Assembly (NCBI GenBank): GCA_001777055.1
Contig: MFCX01000013.1
Span: forward strand, 2,276 to 32,462
Direction: 5' to 3'
From: Candidatus Daviesbacteria bacterium RIFCSPHIGHO2_02_FULL_39_12
GTDB lineage: Bacteria > Patescibacteriota > Microgenomatia > Daviesbacterales > UBA10151
Length of the DNA stretch: 30,187 nt
Part shown: positions 29,339 through 30,187 of the stretch, piece after piece
Position numbering within the stretch: the first letter of the stretch is position 1
Layout of the letters: every line of letters starts with the position of its first letter
Notes under the pieces: model-generated
The model's input: the letters and a program-made list of their open reading frames with translations, nothing else
What the model was told of the DNA's origin: nothing
The model's database searches: none
Made by a program: the position numbers and the translations under genes

Positions 29339-30187
29339 TTAAATGAAAAAGGCCGGGATGAAATAAACTGCCGCAGCGCCTGTTTTACGTATGCCAAAAT
29401 CCCCATTTGTAGTAACAATTGCCGTTTTACATTTATATTTATTGATAAAACTAAATAAGCTTTTCCCAATGATCTTTTTACCCATCGGAGCAAACTTTGC
29501 TTCCAAGGGTATAATTTGATTCTCTCTGCTTAAAATAAAATCAACCTCAGCCTGTGATTTAGTCCGCCAAAAGTTTATTTCCAAAAAAGCTGAGCTGGAA
29601 GATAAACTATTGAAAATGAAATTTTCCGCTAAAGCTCCGCTGTCTGCACGGGCAGCGAGGGGCATGAAATTGTCTATTAATTTATTGTGGAAGCCGTTAT
29701 CCCCGAAAAACACCTTAGGATTTTTTACTAATTCTGTCCTTTTATTTCTGAAGTAGGGATAAACAAGATTTAAAATAAAAGTTTCTTCCAGTATCCGGAT
29801 ATGTTTTTTTACTTCTTTATATGACAGATGCGTCGGATTAGATAATTCTGTAAAAGAAACTAAATTACCGGATTGCAAACTTAAAGATCTGGCTAATGTC
29901 ATCAGTTCATTTTCTGTTGCCAGTTTCAGAAGAGATTGGATATCCCTGAGAAGGTAATTGTCTACAATACTTTCCAGAACCTGTTTTTTCTCCTCAGTGT
30001 TTTTAGCAGAAACTACCCTGGGATACCCCCCAAAAATCAGATACTGCTCAAAATAAGCTGCCAGTTTATTCTTGATAGTTTCACTTTTAATAAGGCTTTC
30101 AACTTTAGGATTGTTGCCGCTAAAAATTTCCTGAACCTGATTAAAATATTTCCTAGTTAAACGGTATATTGGTTCATCGATTGCCCT
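29339..30187 (-). CDS. ATPase with DUF4143 C-terminal domain, partial (5' end outside window)
   Basis: The frame is open from the right edge of the window through the ATG at 29902, so the gene continues upstream and is not a 187-residue protein. The part before that ATG reads YFEQYLIFGGYPRVV and VDNYLLRDI, the typical helical segment after the AAA_14 ATPase module. The rest is DUF4143: FTELSNPTHLSYKEVKKHIRILEETFIL, VFFGDNGFHN and the nuclease-like FWRTKSQAEVDFIL...IIPLEAKF, with the D-x(n)-E-x-K pattern. 282 residues are inside the window. These AAA_14/DUF4143 proteins are common in archaea and bacteria and of unproven function. The stop is convergent with the pilin-LamG gene, 43 bases apart. 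Confidence 0.85.
   Translation of the reverse strand, partial: RAIDEPIYRLTRKYFNQVQEIFSGNNPKVESLIKSETIKNKLAAYFEQYLIFGGYPRVVSAKNTEEKKQVLESIVDNYLLRDIQSLLKLATENELMTLARSLSLQSGNLVSFTELSNPTHLSYKEVKKHIRILEETFILNLVYPYFRNKRTELVKNPKVFFGDNGFHNKLIDNFMPLAARADSGALAENFIFNSLSSSSAFLEINFWRTKSQAEVDFILSRENQIIPLEAKFAPMGKKIIGKSLFSFINKYKCKTAIVTTNGDFGIRKTGAAAVYFIPAFFI

Noticed and set aside
29339..29902. A separate 187-residue protein starting at the ATG at 29902.
   Set aside because: The same frame is open from the window edge and reads as the preceding part of a DUF4143 ATPase, so this is an internal methionine.
1..30187. CRISPR array, tRNA, rRNA or complete transposon.
   Set aside because: No regularly spaced repeats, cloverleaf-like segments, rRNA signatures, transposase genes or target-site duplications were seen.

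Overview
The window looks like a chromosomal segment of a Candidate Phyla Radiation (Patescibacteria) bacterium, most likely from the Microgenomates side. The reasons are low-to-moderate GC, densely packed and overlapping genes, a monoderm-style type IV pilus set (pilB-pilT-pilC-pilin-pilD with no outer-membrane secretin), a MurF with an added membrane anchor, and repeat families of the 'GTCATTGCGAGCGA' type that I associate with these genomes. TGA ends many genes, so the Gracilibacteria/Absconditabacteria recoding does not apply. The lineage is an inference from content, not from a marker phylogeny.

Layout. 1-3.8 kb: a Xer-type tyrosine recombinase, a small VTT/DedA-like membrane protein and a P2-type Ca2+-ATPase. 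3.8-5.1 kb: a zinc amidase without signal peptide followed directly by a small holin-like membrane protein. 5.1-7.9 kb (minus): gyrA and a coupled small membrane protein. 8.0-9.2 kb: two overlapping unrecognised genes. 9.2-10.4 kb: ddl. 10.4-15.1 kb (minus): a tightly overlapping peptidoglycan operon, murD-alr-alpha/beta hydrolase-murF. 15.1-16.1 kb: a decay scar in which the 5' end of murI is fused to pieces of otsA, leaving only the trehalose-phosphatase part intact. 16.1-20.1 kb (minus): holB-gyrB-murC. 20.1-25.5 kb: pilB-pilT-pilC-pilin-pilD. 25.6-29.3 kb: two more pilins, a RelB/RelE-like module with a frameshifted toxin, an MntA/HepT module with an N-terminally shortened toxin, and a pilin fused to a LamG domain. 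29.3 kb to the edge: the C-terminal part of a DUF4143 ATPase that continues beyond the window.

The genes fall into three working groups: peptidoglycan precursor synthesis (alr, ddl, murC, murD, murF, with murI lost here), DNA topology and replication (gyrA, gyrB, holB), and a type IV pilus with several pilins.

The most notable non-gene signals are these. (1) One repeat unit is shared between an in-frame insertion in gyrA and the holB-gyrB junction. (2) GC-rich palindromes are inserted in frame in gyrA and murF. (3) The murI-otsA deletion scar. (4) Two toxin-antitoxin modules have intact antitoxins and damaged toxins. (5) A recurring pattern places the -10 box only 6-12 bases before the start codon, implying leaderless mRNAs. 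(6) A hairpin covers the gyrB ribosome-binding site. No tRNA, rRNA or CRISPR array was seen, and there is no gene-free stretch over 300 bases.
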